A stretch of DNA of 64,000 nt. It comes from Actinomycetota bacterium. GTDB lineage: Bacteria > Actinomycetota > Actinomycetes > Propionibacteriales > Propionibacteriaceae. Below are positions 33,460-41,827 of the stretch, piece by piece (within the stretch, counting starts at the first letter, position 1; the number at the start of each line of letters is the position of its first letter). The translations under genes were made by a program, and so were the position numbers. Below the pieces are notes generated by a model that saw only the letters and a list, made by a program, of their open reading frames with translations, was not told the origin of the DNA and searched no databases. The stretch is taken from contig JAIUOS010000004.1 of NCBI GenBank assembly GCA_020161755.1, positions 1 to 64,000 of the forward strand, in the 5' to 3' direction.

Positions 33460-34827
33460 TCAGAGGGGCGGTACGGGGTGGTTGCTCCGGATCAGGTCGT
33501 GTGGGTCGTAAGCGGCCTTGACCTCGCGCAGCCGCGCCCACGTCGCCGCATCGAAGAAGGAGCTGACGTCGCTCGGCTGCTCGGCGAAGTTGAGGTACAT
33601 GCCCTCTGGACGCCATGGCGACACCGCTTCGAGGAGGGCAGACACCGCCGCGCGAACCGGCGGGACGGCCGGCGGCACGGGCGTCACCCCGATGGCGAAG
33701 CCCAGGAACGCTCCGGGCAGGCCGTCGATCGCGCCGTCACCCCCACCCGGGGTGAGGGCACCGCCCAGGTGGCGCAGGTCCACGGTGAGGAGCGGCGAGT
33801 CCACCCCCGGCCCGGCCACGGAGAGGACCGCCTCGATGGCCCCGGCGTCCAGCTCGGCCTGGAGCCAACCGTCCGCATGGATCGGTACCGGAGCCGGCGG
33901 GTCCATGTTGAGTTGGTCGAGCTGTTCCACCGGGATCATCGCCATCGTGTCATCGGCGGGTCCGAGAGCCCGCAGCGGGGCCAGCAGGTCGTCGGCGGCG
34001 ATCGGGTCGAGCGTGGTGGCTACCTCGACCACGGAGAAGGCCTTGCCAGACAGCTCGGGTGGCAGTTCCGGGATCTCGGGGAAGCGGATGAGCCGGCCGA
34101 GCGACGTCACCTCGTCGGGCACCGTGCCCGTCCAGCGCGCCCACGCATTCATGACCTCGCGGGCACGTTCGAGCGGGAAGAACAGCGCACCCGCGTACAC
34201 CTCTCTGATCGGGAACAGGGCGAACTCGATCGCGGTGACCACGGCGAAGCTGCCGCCACCGCCGCGTAGTGCCCAGAAGAGATCGGGATGATGCTCGGCT
34301 TCCACCCCGCGCACCTCGGCGTCGGCCGTGACGACCTCGAACGCGCGGACGTGGTTGAGCGCCAGCCCGTGGGAGCGGGCCAGCCAGCTCACCCCGCCGC
34401 CGAGGGTGTAGCCCGCGACGCCGACATCCCCGGACGAACCGGCCAGGGCGGCCAGCCCGTGTTCGGCCGCCGCCGACGTGACGTCGGCCCACTGGGCCCC
34501 GCCCTCTACCAGCGCGACCCGTCTGGACGGATCGATCCTGACCCCTCGTAGTTCCGACAGCCGCAGCAGGATGGTGCCGGTGAGGTCGCCCATCGGCGAG
34601 GCGTTGTGGCCGGTCGACTGCGCGGCAACCCGGAGCCCGGCTGCTCCGCCCACGCGTAGGACCGTCTGGACGTCGCGGACAGACGCGGCGGTGACGACCG
34701 CTACCGGTTGCTGGTCGACAGCGAGGTTCCAGGCCTGTCGGGCCTCGTCCCACCCCGGATCTCCGGGACCGGTCAGGTTCCCTTCGAGATCTCTGGCGAG
34801 AACCTGGATGGCGTCGTGGATCGACAT
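33460..34827 (-). CDS. FAD-linked oxidase (berberine-bridge-enzyme-like)
   Basis: The 455-residue protein has the PCMH-type FAD domain (VAVVTAASVRDVQTVLR, RVAAQSTGHNASPMGDL, GSSGDVGVAGYTLGGGVSWL) and the C-terminal BBE segment (YLNFAEQPSDVSSFF, LREVKAAYDPHDLIRSNHPV). The His in STGHN is the usual covalent FAD attachment residue; no Cys for a second bond is seen in that region. Such enzymes oxidise alcohols, sugars or natural-product intermediates. It has no signal peptide. ATG 34827 follows AAGGAG. Confidence 0.88.
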   Translation of the reverse strand: MSIHDAIQVLARDLEGNLTGPGDPGWDEARQAWNLAVDQQPVAVVTAASVRDVQTVLRVGGAAGLRVAAQSTGHNASPMGDLTGTILLRLSELRGVRIDPSRRVALVEGGAQWADVTSAAAEHGLAALAGSSGDVGVAGYTLGGGVSWLARSHGLALNHVRAFEVVTADAEVRGVEAEHHPDLFWALRGGGGSFAVVTAIEFALFPIREVYAGALFFPLERAREVMNAWARWTGTVPDEVTSLGRLIRFPEIPELPPELSGKAFSVVEVATTLDPIAADDLLAPLRALGPADDTMAMIPVEQLDQLNMDPPAPVPIHADGWLQAELDAGAIEAVLSVAGPGVDSPLLTVDLRHLGGALTPGGGDGAIDGLPGAFLGFAIGVTPVPPAVPPVRAAVSALLEAVSPWRPEGMYLNFAEQPSDVSSFFDAATWARLREVKAAYDPHDLIRSNHPVPPL

Positions 34828-34841
34828 CGGTTGTGCTCCTT

Positions 34842-34883
34842 CTGTGTCGGGACTGTCGCGTCCTGTGTCGGGGCTGTCGCGTC
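34842..34883. repeat. Tandem 21-base duplication in the FAD-oxidase leader
   Basis: Two adjacent 21-base units (34842-34862 and 34863-34883), both starting CTGTGTCGGG, differ at one base. They lie between the promoter at 35019 and the ribosome binding site, so they would be in the 5' untranslated RNA. Confidence 0.7.
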
Positions 34884-35018
34884 GCCCGGGAGCGCCGCGA
34901 GGCAACGGAACAAGACCTCGCAAGAGACGTCCGGAGCCCCGAATTCCTTGGCCCTCCGGCTGAAAACCCGGTCATCGATGCCGGCTTGTGAGGGCCCGTC
35001 CCAGGTCGGGAACGGCCC

Positions 35019-35077
35019 ACGCTAGGCCGACGATGGCCTGCCCGACAGGTCCATTTCGCACCTTTCCCACCACTCCA
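35019..35077 (-). promoter_or_regulatory. MocR-type promoter copy B, between FAD oxidase and MocR genes
   Basis: Boxes TGGAGTGGTGGGA (35077-35065) and ATGGACCTGTCG (35054-35043) are 24 bases apart start to start, then 18 bases to -10 TAGCGT (35024-35019), pointing toward the FAD oxidase. The divergent MocR gene starts at 35106, so the same boxes may also autoregulate it. Confidence 0.75.
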
Positions 35078-35105
35078 ATCGCCGCCGATCGGGTAGGACT
35101 GTTCC

Positions 35106-36527
35106 ATGGAACTGTTCATCGATCCGGCCGACGAGCGAGGGCTCACCGTGCAGCTGTACGACCAGGTGCGCGAGGCGATCCTGGCCGGCCGGATCGGTCC
35201 GGGTGACCGGCTGGACTCCACCAGGCGAGTCGCTGCCGGCCTGCGGATCGCGCGCTCGACCGTGGCCGAGGCGTACTACCGGCTCGGTGCGGAGGGCTAC
35301 ATCGTCGGACGGGCCGGTGGCGGCAGTGTGGTCGGCCCGGTACCGGCCGTCGCTCCGGACGGGCCCCGGCGCACCAGCGCTCGCCTGCCACCGGTACCGG
35401 CGGTGGGCGCGATCCGTCCCTACGGGCAGCAGCAGGGGCAGACGGCCCGGTACGACTTCCGGCCCGGCTCCCTGGACCCGGCGCTGTTCCCCACTGCCGA
35501 CTGGCGGCGTTGCATGCTGCCCGCGCTCGATCACCCGGCCGGCTCCTACGGCGATCCGGCGGGCAGCCCGGCCCTGCGGGAAGAGCTCGCCCACTGGGTG
35601 GCGCGATCCCGCGGCGTCCTGGCGACCGCCGAAGAGGTGTTCGTCACCGCCGGGGCCGGCCACGCCGTCGATCTGATCGCGCGGGCGCTTGTCCCGCCCG
35701 GGTCGGTAGTGGCTGTGGAGGAACCCGGCTACCCGCCGGTGGTCGAGTTGCTCCACAGCCACGGGTTCACCGTCATCGGAGTGCCGGTGGACGCCGAAGG
35801 GATCGTCGTGGACGCGATCCCCTCGCAGGCCCGGCTGGTCTATGTCACGCCGTCACACCAGTACCCGCTCGGTATGCCGATGTCGCGACGCCGTCGCCTG
35901 GAACTGCTCGCCTGGGCCAACCGCGCCGCCTGCCCGATCGTCGAGGACGACTACGACAGCGAGTTCCGCCACACCGCACGTCCGCTGGAGCCACTCCAGC
36001 GTCTCGACGCCGAGGGCTGGGTGCTCTACGTCGGCACCTTCAGCAAGTCCTTGTCGCCGGCCCTCCGGTTGGGCTTCCTCGTGGCCCCACTCACCGTCAT
36101 CCCCGCGCTGCGTGCGTTGCGGCAGGTGATCGACTGGAACCCGCCGCAGGCGACCCAGTCGGCGCTGGCCGCGATGATCCGCGACGGCCACCTCGACCGG
36201 CACCTGCGCCGCTGCCGAGGCGTGTACGCCCGACGACGCCGACTCCTCTGGGACGGGCTGGGAGCCACGCTGCCGGCTGGCTACACCAGACTTCCCGCTG
36301 TCGCCGGCCTGCACATCGCCGTCGTCGCGCCCGGGTTGGGTGGCGAACCTCTCGCCCACACGGACGTCCGCTACAGCGAACTGGGCCGCTGCTACGCGGC
36401 CGAGCCGGTCCGGGACGGGTTCCTGCTCGGCTTTGCCGGCATTCCAACGGCCCTGCTGCCGGAGGCGATCAAGGCCTTCAGTGGCCTCCTCCGGCACTCC
36501 GCCCCGGAGTTACGCGGACAACGATGA
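35106..36527 (+). CDS. MocR/PdxR-type PLP-dependent GntR regulator
   Basis: The 473-residue protein fuses a GntR winged HTH (VQLYDQVREAILAGRIGPGD, STRRVAAGLRIARSTVAEAY; residues 10-80) to a fold-type I aminotransferase-like domain from about 115. That domain carries AGAGHAVDLIARAL, VEEPGYPP, IVEDDYDSEFR and the PLP lysine in GTFSKSLSPALRLGF. Such proteins sense amines or PLP-linked ligands and bind direct repeats. Boxes of that kind occur at four nearby promoters, so it is their likely regulator. ATG 35106 has no clear ribosome binding site. Confidence 0.9.
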   Translation: MELFIDPADERGLTVQLYDQVREAILAGRIGPGDRLDSTRRVAAGLRIARSTVAEAYYRLGAEGYIVGRAGGGSVVGPVPAVAPDGPRRTSARLPPVPAVGAIRPYGQQQGQTARYDFRPGSLDPALFPTADWRRCMLPALDHPAGSYGDPAGSPALREELAHWVARSRGVLATAEEVFVTAGAGHAVDLIARALVPPGSVVAVEEPGYPPVVELLHSHGFTVIGVPVDAEGIVVDAIPSQARLVYVTPSHQYPLGMPMSRRRRLELLAWANRAACPIVEDDYDSEFRHTARPLEPLQRLDAEGWVLYVGTFSKSLSPALRLGFLVAPLTVIPALRALRQVIDWNPPQATQSALAAMIRDGHLDRHLRRCRGVYARRRRLLWDGLGATLPAGYTRLPAVAGLHIAVVAPGLGGEPLAHTDVRYSELGRCYAAEPVRDGFLLGFAGIPTALLPEAIKAFSGLLRHSAPELRGQR

Positions 36528-36536
36528 CTCCGAGTT

Positions 36537-36595
36537 TGGACTGGTGAAAACCCGCCTTCTTGGCCCTGTCGAGCAGGACAATCGCCACCTAGCGT
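36537..36595 (+). promoter_or_regulatory. MocR-type promoter copy C, before the DHFR-like gene
   Basis: Boxes TGGACTGGTGAAA (36537-36549) and TTGGCCCTGTCGA (36560-36572), 24 bases apart by their TGG, then 18 bases to -10 TAGCGT (36590-36595). The ATG at 36602 is six bases later, so the message is probably leaderless. Confidence 0.75.
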
Positions 36596-36601
36596 CGGGG
36601 C

Positions 36602-37174
36602 ATGGGAATCGTGATCTTCGACATCAGCACCTCTCTGGACGGCTACATCACCGCCGCCCACCAGACCGCGGAGGTCCCGATGGGGCCAGGCGGCGACGCC
36701 GTCCACGACTGGGCGTTCGGCAGCGACGAGGCCAACGCCACCTACCTGCAAACGGCCGGGGCGAGCACCGGAGCGGTGATCTGCGGACGCACCACGTACG
36801 ACACCTCGCTGCCCTGGTGGGAGGCGAACGGGCCCACCGGAGAGCAACGCAAACCCGTGATCGTCCTCACCCACCGCGCGCCGGCAGATGCACCGTCCGG
36901 CGGCGTCTACACCTTCGTCACCGGCGGTCTCCAGGCAGCCCTCGATGCCGCGCGCGAGGCCGCCGGCGACGCTGACGTCACGATCATGGGCGGCGCCGAC
37001 ATCGGCCGCCAGTTCCTCACCGCCGGGGTGGTCGACGAACTCTCGCTCCACGTCGCTCCGCTGCTCTTCGGCGGCGGCACGCGCCTCTTCGGCGACCTGA
37101 CCGACCATGTGAAGCTCACGCTCGTCGACTGCCTTCCGACCCCCACCGCCATCCATCTGCGCTACCGAACGTGA
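36602..37174 (+). CDS. Dihydrofolate-reductase-like (RibD C-terminal domain) protein
   Basis: The 190-residue protein has the RibD_C/DHFR fold (IVIFDISTSLDGYITAA, GAVICGRTTYDT, KPVIVLTHRAP, VTIMGGADIGRQFL, LHVAPLLFGGGTRLF). It is likely an NADPH-dependent reductase, but its substrate is unknown; members are common beside actinobacterial MocR and YciI-like genes. Its start lies six bases after a -10 element. Confidence 0.85.
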   Translation: MGIVIFDISTSLDGYITAAHQTAEVPMGPGGDAVHDWAFGSDEANATYLQTAGASTGAVICGRTTYDTSLPWWEANGPTGEQRKPVIVLTHRAPADAPSGGVYTFVTGGLQAALDAAREAAGDADVTIMGGADIGRQFLTAGVVDELSLHVAPLLFGGGTRLFGDLTDHVKLTLVDCLPTPTAIHLRYRT

Positions 37175-37203
37175 AGCCGGAGCCCGCACGGGCCAGCCTC
37201 TGC

Positions 37204-37228
37204 TAGCCTCCCAGAAAAGGTTCTCTGA
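37204..37228 (+). promoter_or_regulatory. Promoter and operator 1 of cassette D
   Basis: -10 TAGCCT (37204-37209) is followed one base later by CCAGAAAAGGTTCTCTGA (37211-37228), a degenerate copy of the operators at 39042 and 40259. Confidence 0.6.
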
Positions 37229-37254
37229 CGTCGAGGCCGAGAGGAAGTGCTGGA

Positions 37255-38352
37255 GTGCCTCCACCCAACGGCGCAGCGGGTCCGCACGGTTCGACGGCGC
37301 AGGAAGGACCGGGCGGACGCACGCTCGACCGGTTCGGCATCAGGAAGCTCCACGACTCGGTGGGCAAGGAGTGGTTCAGCGCCTGGGACGCCGGGCGCGC
37401 CCGCACCTACATCGACGCCGGCGACCAGTCCGTCGATCCCGAACTCGCCCTCGCGAACGGTGACCACACCGTGCGGATCTTCGGCGCCGACGGCCCTCGC
37501 GCCGGCCAACTCATGATGTTCGGCGCCTTCCCCCGCATCTACGTGCGCAAGAACGAGTCGTTCGCCATCCCGCCGGAGATCGCCCCGAACGATCGGTGGA
37601 ACAACGTGGAGGTCACGTTCTACGCCTACAGCACCGGGGACTCCGGCGTCCCGTGGGCCGGCCTCGAGGCGGTCGTGAAGACGAACCACTGGCCTGACAG
37701 CTGGCAGTGCACGACCGCGGGCTACGGGGCGCGGATGCTGTTCGACGGACGCATCGACTTCGAGAAGGAGCTGTACCACTCCCCCAATACCAACTTCCAG
37801 GCCGGCGCCATCTCCCGTCACTGGACGGCGGCCGACGCCAGCTTGGCCGGCGAGTTGCCGCTGAACCGCTGGATCGGGTTCAAGTTCGTCGCCCGCAACA
37901 TCGACGCGGGCAACGACGGAGACTGGCGAAGCGACACGAGAGTGCGGCTGGAGTTGTACAAGGACATGTCGATCGGGGACGTTGTCAGCCCGGCACCGCC
38001 GGCGAACGGCGGCAACTGGGAGCTGGTCACGGCGTACACCGACGACGGCGACCTCAGCGCTGGCGTCCCGTGCGCCCACACCTGTTCCCCCGACGACGAC
38101 CCCTACGGCCCCGCCGGCAGAGCGCTGACCTGGCCCAATTACTCGATCTACCTGCGCACCGACGGGCTCACGCCAGACATCCCGCAGTACTACACCTGGT
38201 TCAGCGTCCGCGAAGTGGCGCCCGTTCGGGATGGGGCGGACGCCGCCGCCGCGGAATCCAGGACGGCCGTCAGGCGCGCGAGCGCGACCGGTAGCGGCGG
38301 AATCGACGGGTACCACGCCCGCTCCCACTCCAACGACAGCCACCCGTCGTAG
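37255..38352 (+). CDS. Unrecognised protein, possible beta-jelly-roll, cassette D
   Basis: The 365-residue product has many aromatic beta-strand-like segments (RWNNVEVTFYAYS, NRWIGFKFVARN, YYTWFSVREVA) that suggest a jelly-roll like those of polysaccharide lyases or carbohydrate-binding modules. No family is recognised with confidence and no signal peptide is seen. GTG 37255 has AGGAAG eight bases upstream. The operator just upstream ties it to the cassette D LacI. Its last 163 bases overlap the 3' end of the convergent isomerase gene, so about 54 C-terminal residues (Ala/Arg/Ser-rich) are encoded opposite that gene. Confidence 0.65.
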   Translation: MPPPNGAAGPHGSTAQEGPGGRTLDRFGIRKLHDSVGKEWFSAWDAGRARTYIDAGDQSVDPELALANGDHTVRIFGADGPRAGQLMMFGAFPRIYVRKNESFAIPPEIAPNDRWNNVEVTFYAYSTGDSGVPWAGLEAVVKTNHWPDSWQCTTAGYGARMLFDGRIDFEKELYHSPNTNFQAGAISRHWTAADASLAGELPLNRWIGFKFVARNIDAGNDGDWRSDTRVRLELYKDMSIGDVVSPAPPANGGNWELVTAYTDDGDLSAGVPCAHTCSPDDDPYGPAGRALTWPNYSIYLRTDGLTPDIPQYYTWFSVREVAPVRDGADAAAAESRTAVRRASATGSGGIDGYHARSHSNDSHPS

Positions 38353-39026
38353 CCAACGTCGTCGAGCAGGCCGAGAACCCGCCGGATCGGGATCGCTCCG
38401 GCGCCGGGTAGGACGGGCGTCAGGTCCGACGGCGAGGAGACATCCTTCAGCTGGACATGGCGCAGCCACGGCCCGAGCGCCGTAAGCGTCTCCTGCGGCT
38501 CCTCACCATTCCGCCACGGGTTCACCACGTCCCAGATCGCACCCACCTGCGCGGAGCCGACCTCTCCCAGGATGTCGGCGACCGCGGCGCCGGTGGGGAA
38601 GGCGTCGTGGGTCTCGAGCAGGATCGTCACATCGGTGCCGTCGATCGCCGCCGCGGCCGTCCTGAGCCGGGCGATCGCGAGGTCACGCGCGTCGGGCCCT
38701 CCGTCCGCTGAGCCGAACACCCGCACGTACGGTGCGCCGAGCTCGCGCGCGGCAACCACCTGCCACCGGAGAGCCGGGAGTGGATCGACGCGCCCGCCGA
38801 CCTCGGCGTAGCCGGCCAGGCAAGCCACCGCGAGCCCGGCCGATGCCAGCCGCGACCGCACCCCGTGCAAGGTCGCGCGGTCGCAGTCAGGGAAGACCGG
38901 CTCTCCCGCGCAGCAGCGCAATTCGACCGCCCCGGCCGAGGCGTCCCGGGCGATGTCGATGATCCGCTCGACCGGATCTCCCGGGCAGCCAAGGGTGCTG
39001 AAGGCGAGTCGTCGCCCTTCGTCCAC
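38190..39026 (-). CDS. TIM-barrel sugar phosphate isomerase/epimerase
   Basis: This 278-residue AP-endonuclease-2-like TIM barrel (LAFSTLGCPGDPVERIIDI, VRVFGSADGGP, ILLETHDAFPTG, GAIWDVVNPWRNGEEP, RHVQLKDVS, SLEWERAWYP) carries the metal-binding Glu/Asp/His residues of the family. It would interconvert or hydrolyse a sugar derivative. GTG 39026 is the start. A -10 (TACCGT) and operator 2 lie directly upstream. It converges on and overlaps the gene at 37255. Confidence 0.82.
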   Translation of the reverse strand: MDEGRRLAFSTLGCPGDPVERIIDIARDASAGAVELRCCAGEPVFPDCDRATLHGVRSRLASAGLAVACLAGYAEVGGRVDPLPALRWQVVAARELGAPYVRVFGSADGGPDARDLAIARLRTAAAAIDGTDVTILLETHDAFPTGAAVADILGEVGSAQVGAIWDVVNPWRNGEEPQETLTALGPWLRHVQLKDVSSPSDLTPVLPGAGAIPIRRVLGLLDDVGYDGWLSLEWERAWYPSIPPLPVALARLTAVLDSAAAASAPSRTGATSRTLNQV

Positions 39027-39041
39027 GATGAGGCCCCACTC

Positions 39042-39065
39042 TCAGAAAAGCTTTGCTGAACGGTA
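39042..39065 (-). promoter_or_regulatory. Promoter and operator 2 of cassette D
   Basis: On the minus strand -10 TACCGT (39065-39060) abuts TCAGCAAAGCTTTTCTGA (39059-39042), a near-perfect palindrome. Transcription would start inside the operator toward the isomerase gene. Confidence 0.7.
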
Positions 39066-39176
39066 GCACCTCGACTTCTACGGCGGAAGTGCCCACCCGT
39101 GGTCCGCCATCGCTAGGATCCGACGCACACAGAAACGCAATTCTGAGGGGAGGGCGGACGTCGTGGTCCACGCCTC

Positions 39177-40193
39177 ATGGTCGTGAATCTGAAGGAAGTG
39201 GCCCGCCACGCACAGGTGTCGGTTGCGACCGCCTCGCGCGTGCTCTCGGGAAGCGATTACCCGGTCAACGACGACATGCGCCGCCGCGTCGAAGCCTCCG
39301 CGAACGAGCTCGGGTACGTCCCCAACGCCCAGGCGCAGGGCCTCCTGTGGGGCAACCCGCGGGCGGTCGGCCTGGTTGTGGGGGACGTCGGAGACCCGTA
39401 CTTCTCCGGGATGGTCGAGGGGCTCCAGGCACTCGCGACCGAACTCCAGTACCTGGTCACCGTCGTCAACACCCGCCGCTCGCTGCGGCACGAACTGGAC
39501 GCGTTCCGCACCCTCCGCGCCCACCGGGTCGGGATCGCCATCCTTGCCGGATCGGGGCTCGTGCGGCCCGAGTATCCAGAGGCCATGACGGTCGCGCTCC
39601 AGGCCGCGAAGGACGCCGGTGAGGCCGTGGTCACCGTGGGGCGGCACACCCTCGGTGTCGAGGTGTCGACGGTCGAGGTCGACAACGTCGAGGCCGGACG
39701 CCTCCTCGGCCGGCACCTGCGCGACCTCGGGCACGCCGATGTCGGGGTGCTCGCCGGGTCGATGGACCTCACCTCCACCGTCGACCGGGTGAAGGGCCTG
39801 CGCGAGGTGCTCGGCGAAGGTCTGGTCGTCCGCGAGATCGAAGCGACGCGCGACGGCGGGTGGAACGCAGCCGGCCCCCTGCTCGTGGAACACCCGGGCC
39901 TGACCGCTCTCGTCGGCACTGCCGACCAGATGGCCATCGGGGCCTCGGCCTGGTTGCGGGCCGACGGCAGGCGGGTCCCCGACGAGATCTCGGTGGCCGG
40001 CTGCAACGACATCTGGGTGTCACGAGACCTGGTCCCGTCACTCACCACCGTCCACCTCCCGTTGCAGGAGATGGGGGCCGCCGCCCTGCGTCTCGGCATC
40101 GCCGCAAGGGACGGCCAGATCGGCCACGAACACCTCCAGGTCGAGCTGGTGGTCCGTGAATCCACCGGGCCGGCGGCCCCGTCCCGGCAGTAG
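39177..40193 (+). CDS. LacI-family regulator of cassette D
   Basis: The 338-residue protein has the HTH LKEVARHAQVSVATASRVLS, hinge NAQAQGLLWGNPRAVG and a sensor domain (LVVGDVGDPYFSGMVEGLQA, VAGCNDIWVSRDLVPSLTTV). It lies between two of its three likely operators. No good ribosome binding site precedes ATG 39177. Confidence 0.92.
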   Translation: MVVNLKEVARHAQVSVATASRVLSGSDYPVNDDMRRRVEASANELGYVPNAQAQGLLWGNPRAVGLVVGDVGDPYFSGMVEGLQALATELQYLVTVVNTRRSLRHELDAFRTLRAHRVGIAILAGSGLVRPEYPEAMTVALQAAKDAGEAVVTVGRHTLGVEVSTVEVDNVEAGRLLGRHLRDLGHADVGVLAGSMDLTSTVDRVKGLREVLGEGLVVREIEATRDGGWNAAGPLLVEHPGLTALVGTADQMAIGASAWLRADGRRVPDEISVAGCNDIWVSRDLVPSLTTVHLPLQEMGAAALRLGIAARDGQIGHEHLQVELVVRESTGPAAPSRQ

Positions 40194-40228
40194 CCGAGAA
40201 CCTCCGGAACCTCGTCAAGACCAAGTGC

Positions 40229-40276
40229 TTGACACCTCGGCAGGTCGGTGCGTACCTTTCAGAAAAGCATTACTGA
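40229..40276 (+). promoter_or_regulatory. Sigma-70-type promoter and operator 3 of cassette D
   Basis: -35 TTGACA (40229-40234), 18-base spacer, -10 TACCTT (40253-40258), then TCAGAAAAGCATTACTGA (40259-40276) directly adjoining. This drives the importer and catabolic operon from 40340. Confidence 0.75.
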
Positions 40277-40339
40277 GCGGTGCGGCGATGGTGCCGGACC
40301 GCCGGAACAACACCCACAGACCCTCTGGAAGGCGAGGAC

Positions 40340-41827
40340 GTGAGAGCGAAAACAAGGATGCTGACGGCGCTGATTGCGGGTGCCGTGACGGCCAGTCTGG
40401 TCGGGTGTGGTTCGCCCAGTACCGGCAATGACGGCGGCGCGGTCACCCTGCGGTGGGCGACCTACAGCCAGGAGCGGCTCGACTTCTTCAAGGAGGCCGC
40501 GGCGGAGTTCCACAAGGAGTACCCCTCGATCACGGTGGTCCCCGAGACCATGGCCGAGGACGACTACAAGCAGTCGCTCCCCCTGAGCTTCCGGTCCAAG
40601 AACTCGCCGGACATCTTCGTGTACACCTTCCCGACCGCCGGCGACTACTTCGAACTCAGCGACGTGCTGGGCAACTCGTGGGCGCAGCCCCTCGACGACA
40701 GCGTGCTGCCGAAGGACTTCCGCTCGAGGTTCCCCGGAACCTCAGACCTGGCCGAACCCACCTACAGCCGTGAGGGCAAGATCTACACCGTCCCCCGGCC
40801 GCCCTCCACCGGCGCTGCCGGCTACGGCTACATGTACTACAACCGCGACGTGGTGAAGGCAGCCGGCCTGACCGAATCCATCCCGCAAAGCTGGGACGAG
40901 TTCACCGCGGCGTGCAAGTCGATCGAAGAAGCCGGCGCCAAGTGCCTCGCCGTGCCCACGCAGGGCCCCGAGGAGATCGACCGGCTGCTGACGACCTTCG
41001 TGTCGGTGAACATGTTGGGCTACCGCCCCGGCGGACCGTCGATGAAGACCGGCGACTTCACCCAGATCACCGACCCCGAGTTCGTCGAGGCGCTGCAGTA
41101 CCTGCGCTCGCTCTACGAGAGCAAGTACGTCGTCCCCGGGAGCTACGACAAGGTCGCGGCCCGGCAGGCCGTCGCCAACGGCGACGCGGCGTTCTACTTC
41201 GACGGCGGCTGGATGTCCACGGTCTTCCCCGAGTCCTTCCAGTTCACCAACTTCGGCGTCGCCCTGCCCCCGGGCAAGAACAGCGCAGCGCCGGGCGGCT
41301 ACACCGGGCGCATCGGCCAGGGCCCGCCCCTGCCCGAGACCTTCATCAGCTCGCAGAGCAAGCACCCCAAGGAAGCCACGCAGTTCCTGGAGTGGATCAC
41401 CCGACCCGACGGCTGGTACACCCAGCACTTCACCGAGAAGGGCTTCGACGTCCTGCCCTGGGCCCCGGCAGACAAGGTGACCGAATGGGTGCCACAGACC
41501 AGTCCCATCCGCGACCTGTTCGTGCTCAGCCCGGACGTCCATGTCGTCGCCCCGCAGCCGGCTCTGAAGTGCCCTGACCTGGCGAAGTCAAAGGCCCTGA
41601 CCAACGTGGACAACATCCGCCCCAACTGGGTCTACGGCGCGGTCGACGAGTACCTGCTCAACGGCGGCGACTGGTCGGCGATCGCTGCTCCGATCGTGGA
41701 GCAGCAGAACAAGATGCTGAAGGACACGCTCAAGACCGAGTCCGACGCGGGCCTGCAGGTCTCCACTGACTGCTTCGCCGAGCCCGACTGGGACGGTGTC
41801 ACGGCGTTCGACAACGGAGCACGGTGA
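40340..41827 (+). CDS. ABC sugar-binding lipoprotein (cassette D)
   Basis: This 495-residue family 1 solute-binding protein, longer than its four counterparts, has signal MLTALIAGAVTASLVGCGS with the lipobox Cys. VTLRWATYSQERLDFF opens the mature domain and YGYMYYNRDVVKAAGLTES is the conserved lobe segment. GTG 40340 lies after GGCGAGGA. It heads an operon running through 47661. The C-terminal third is long and contains an extra Cys pair (ALKCPDL, TDCFAEP). Confidence 0.9.
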   Translation: MRAKTRMLTALIAGAVTASLVGCGSPSTGNDGGAVTLRWATYSQERLDFFKEAAAEFHKEYPSITVVPETMAEDDYKQSLPLSFRSKNSPDIFVYTFPTAGDYFELSDVLGNSWAQPLDDSVLPKDFRSRFPGTSDLAEPTYSREGKIYTVPRPPSTGAAGYGYMYYNRDVVKAAGLTESIPQSWDEFTAACKSIEEAGAKCLAVPTQGPEEIDRLLTTFVSVNMLGYRPGGPSMKTGDFTQITDPEFVEALQYLRSLYESKYVVPGSYDKVAARQAVANGDAAFYFDGGWMSTVFPESFQFTNFGVALPPGKNSAAPGGYTGRIGQGPPLPETFISSQSKHPKEATQFLEWITRPDGWYTQHFTEKGFDVLPWAPADKVTEWVPQTSPIRDLFVLSPDVHVVAPQPALKCPDLAKSKALTNVDNIRPNWVYGAVDEYLLNGGDWSAIAAPIVEQQNKMLKDTLKTESDAGLQVSTDCFAEPDWDGVTAFDNGAR

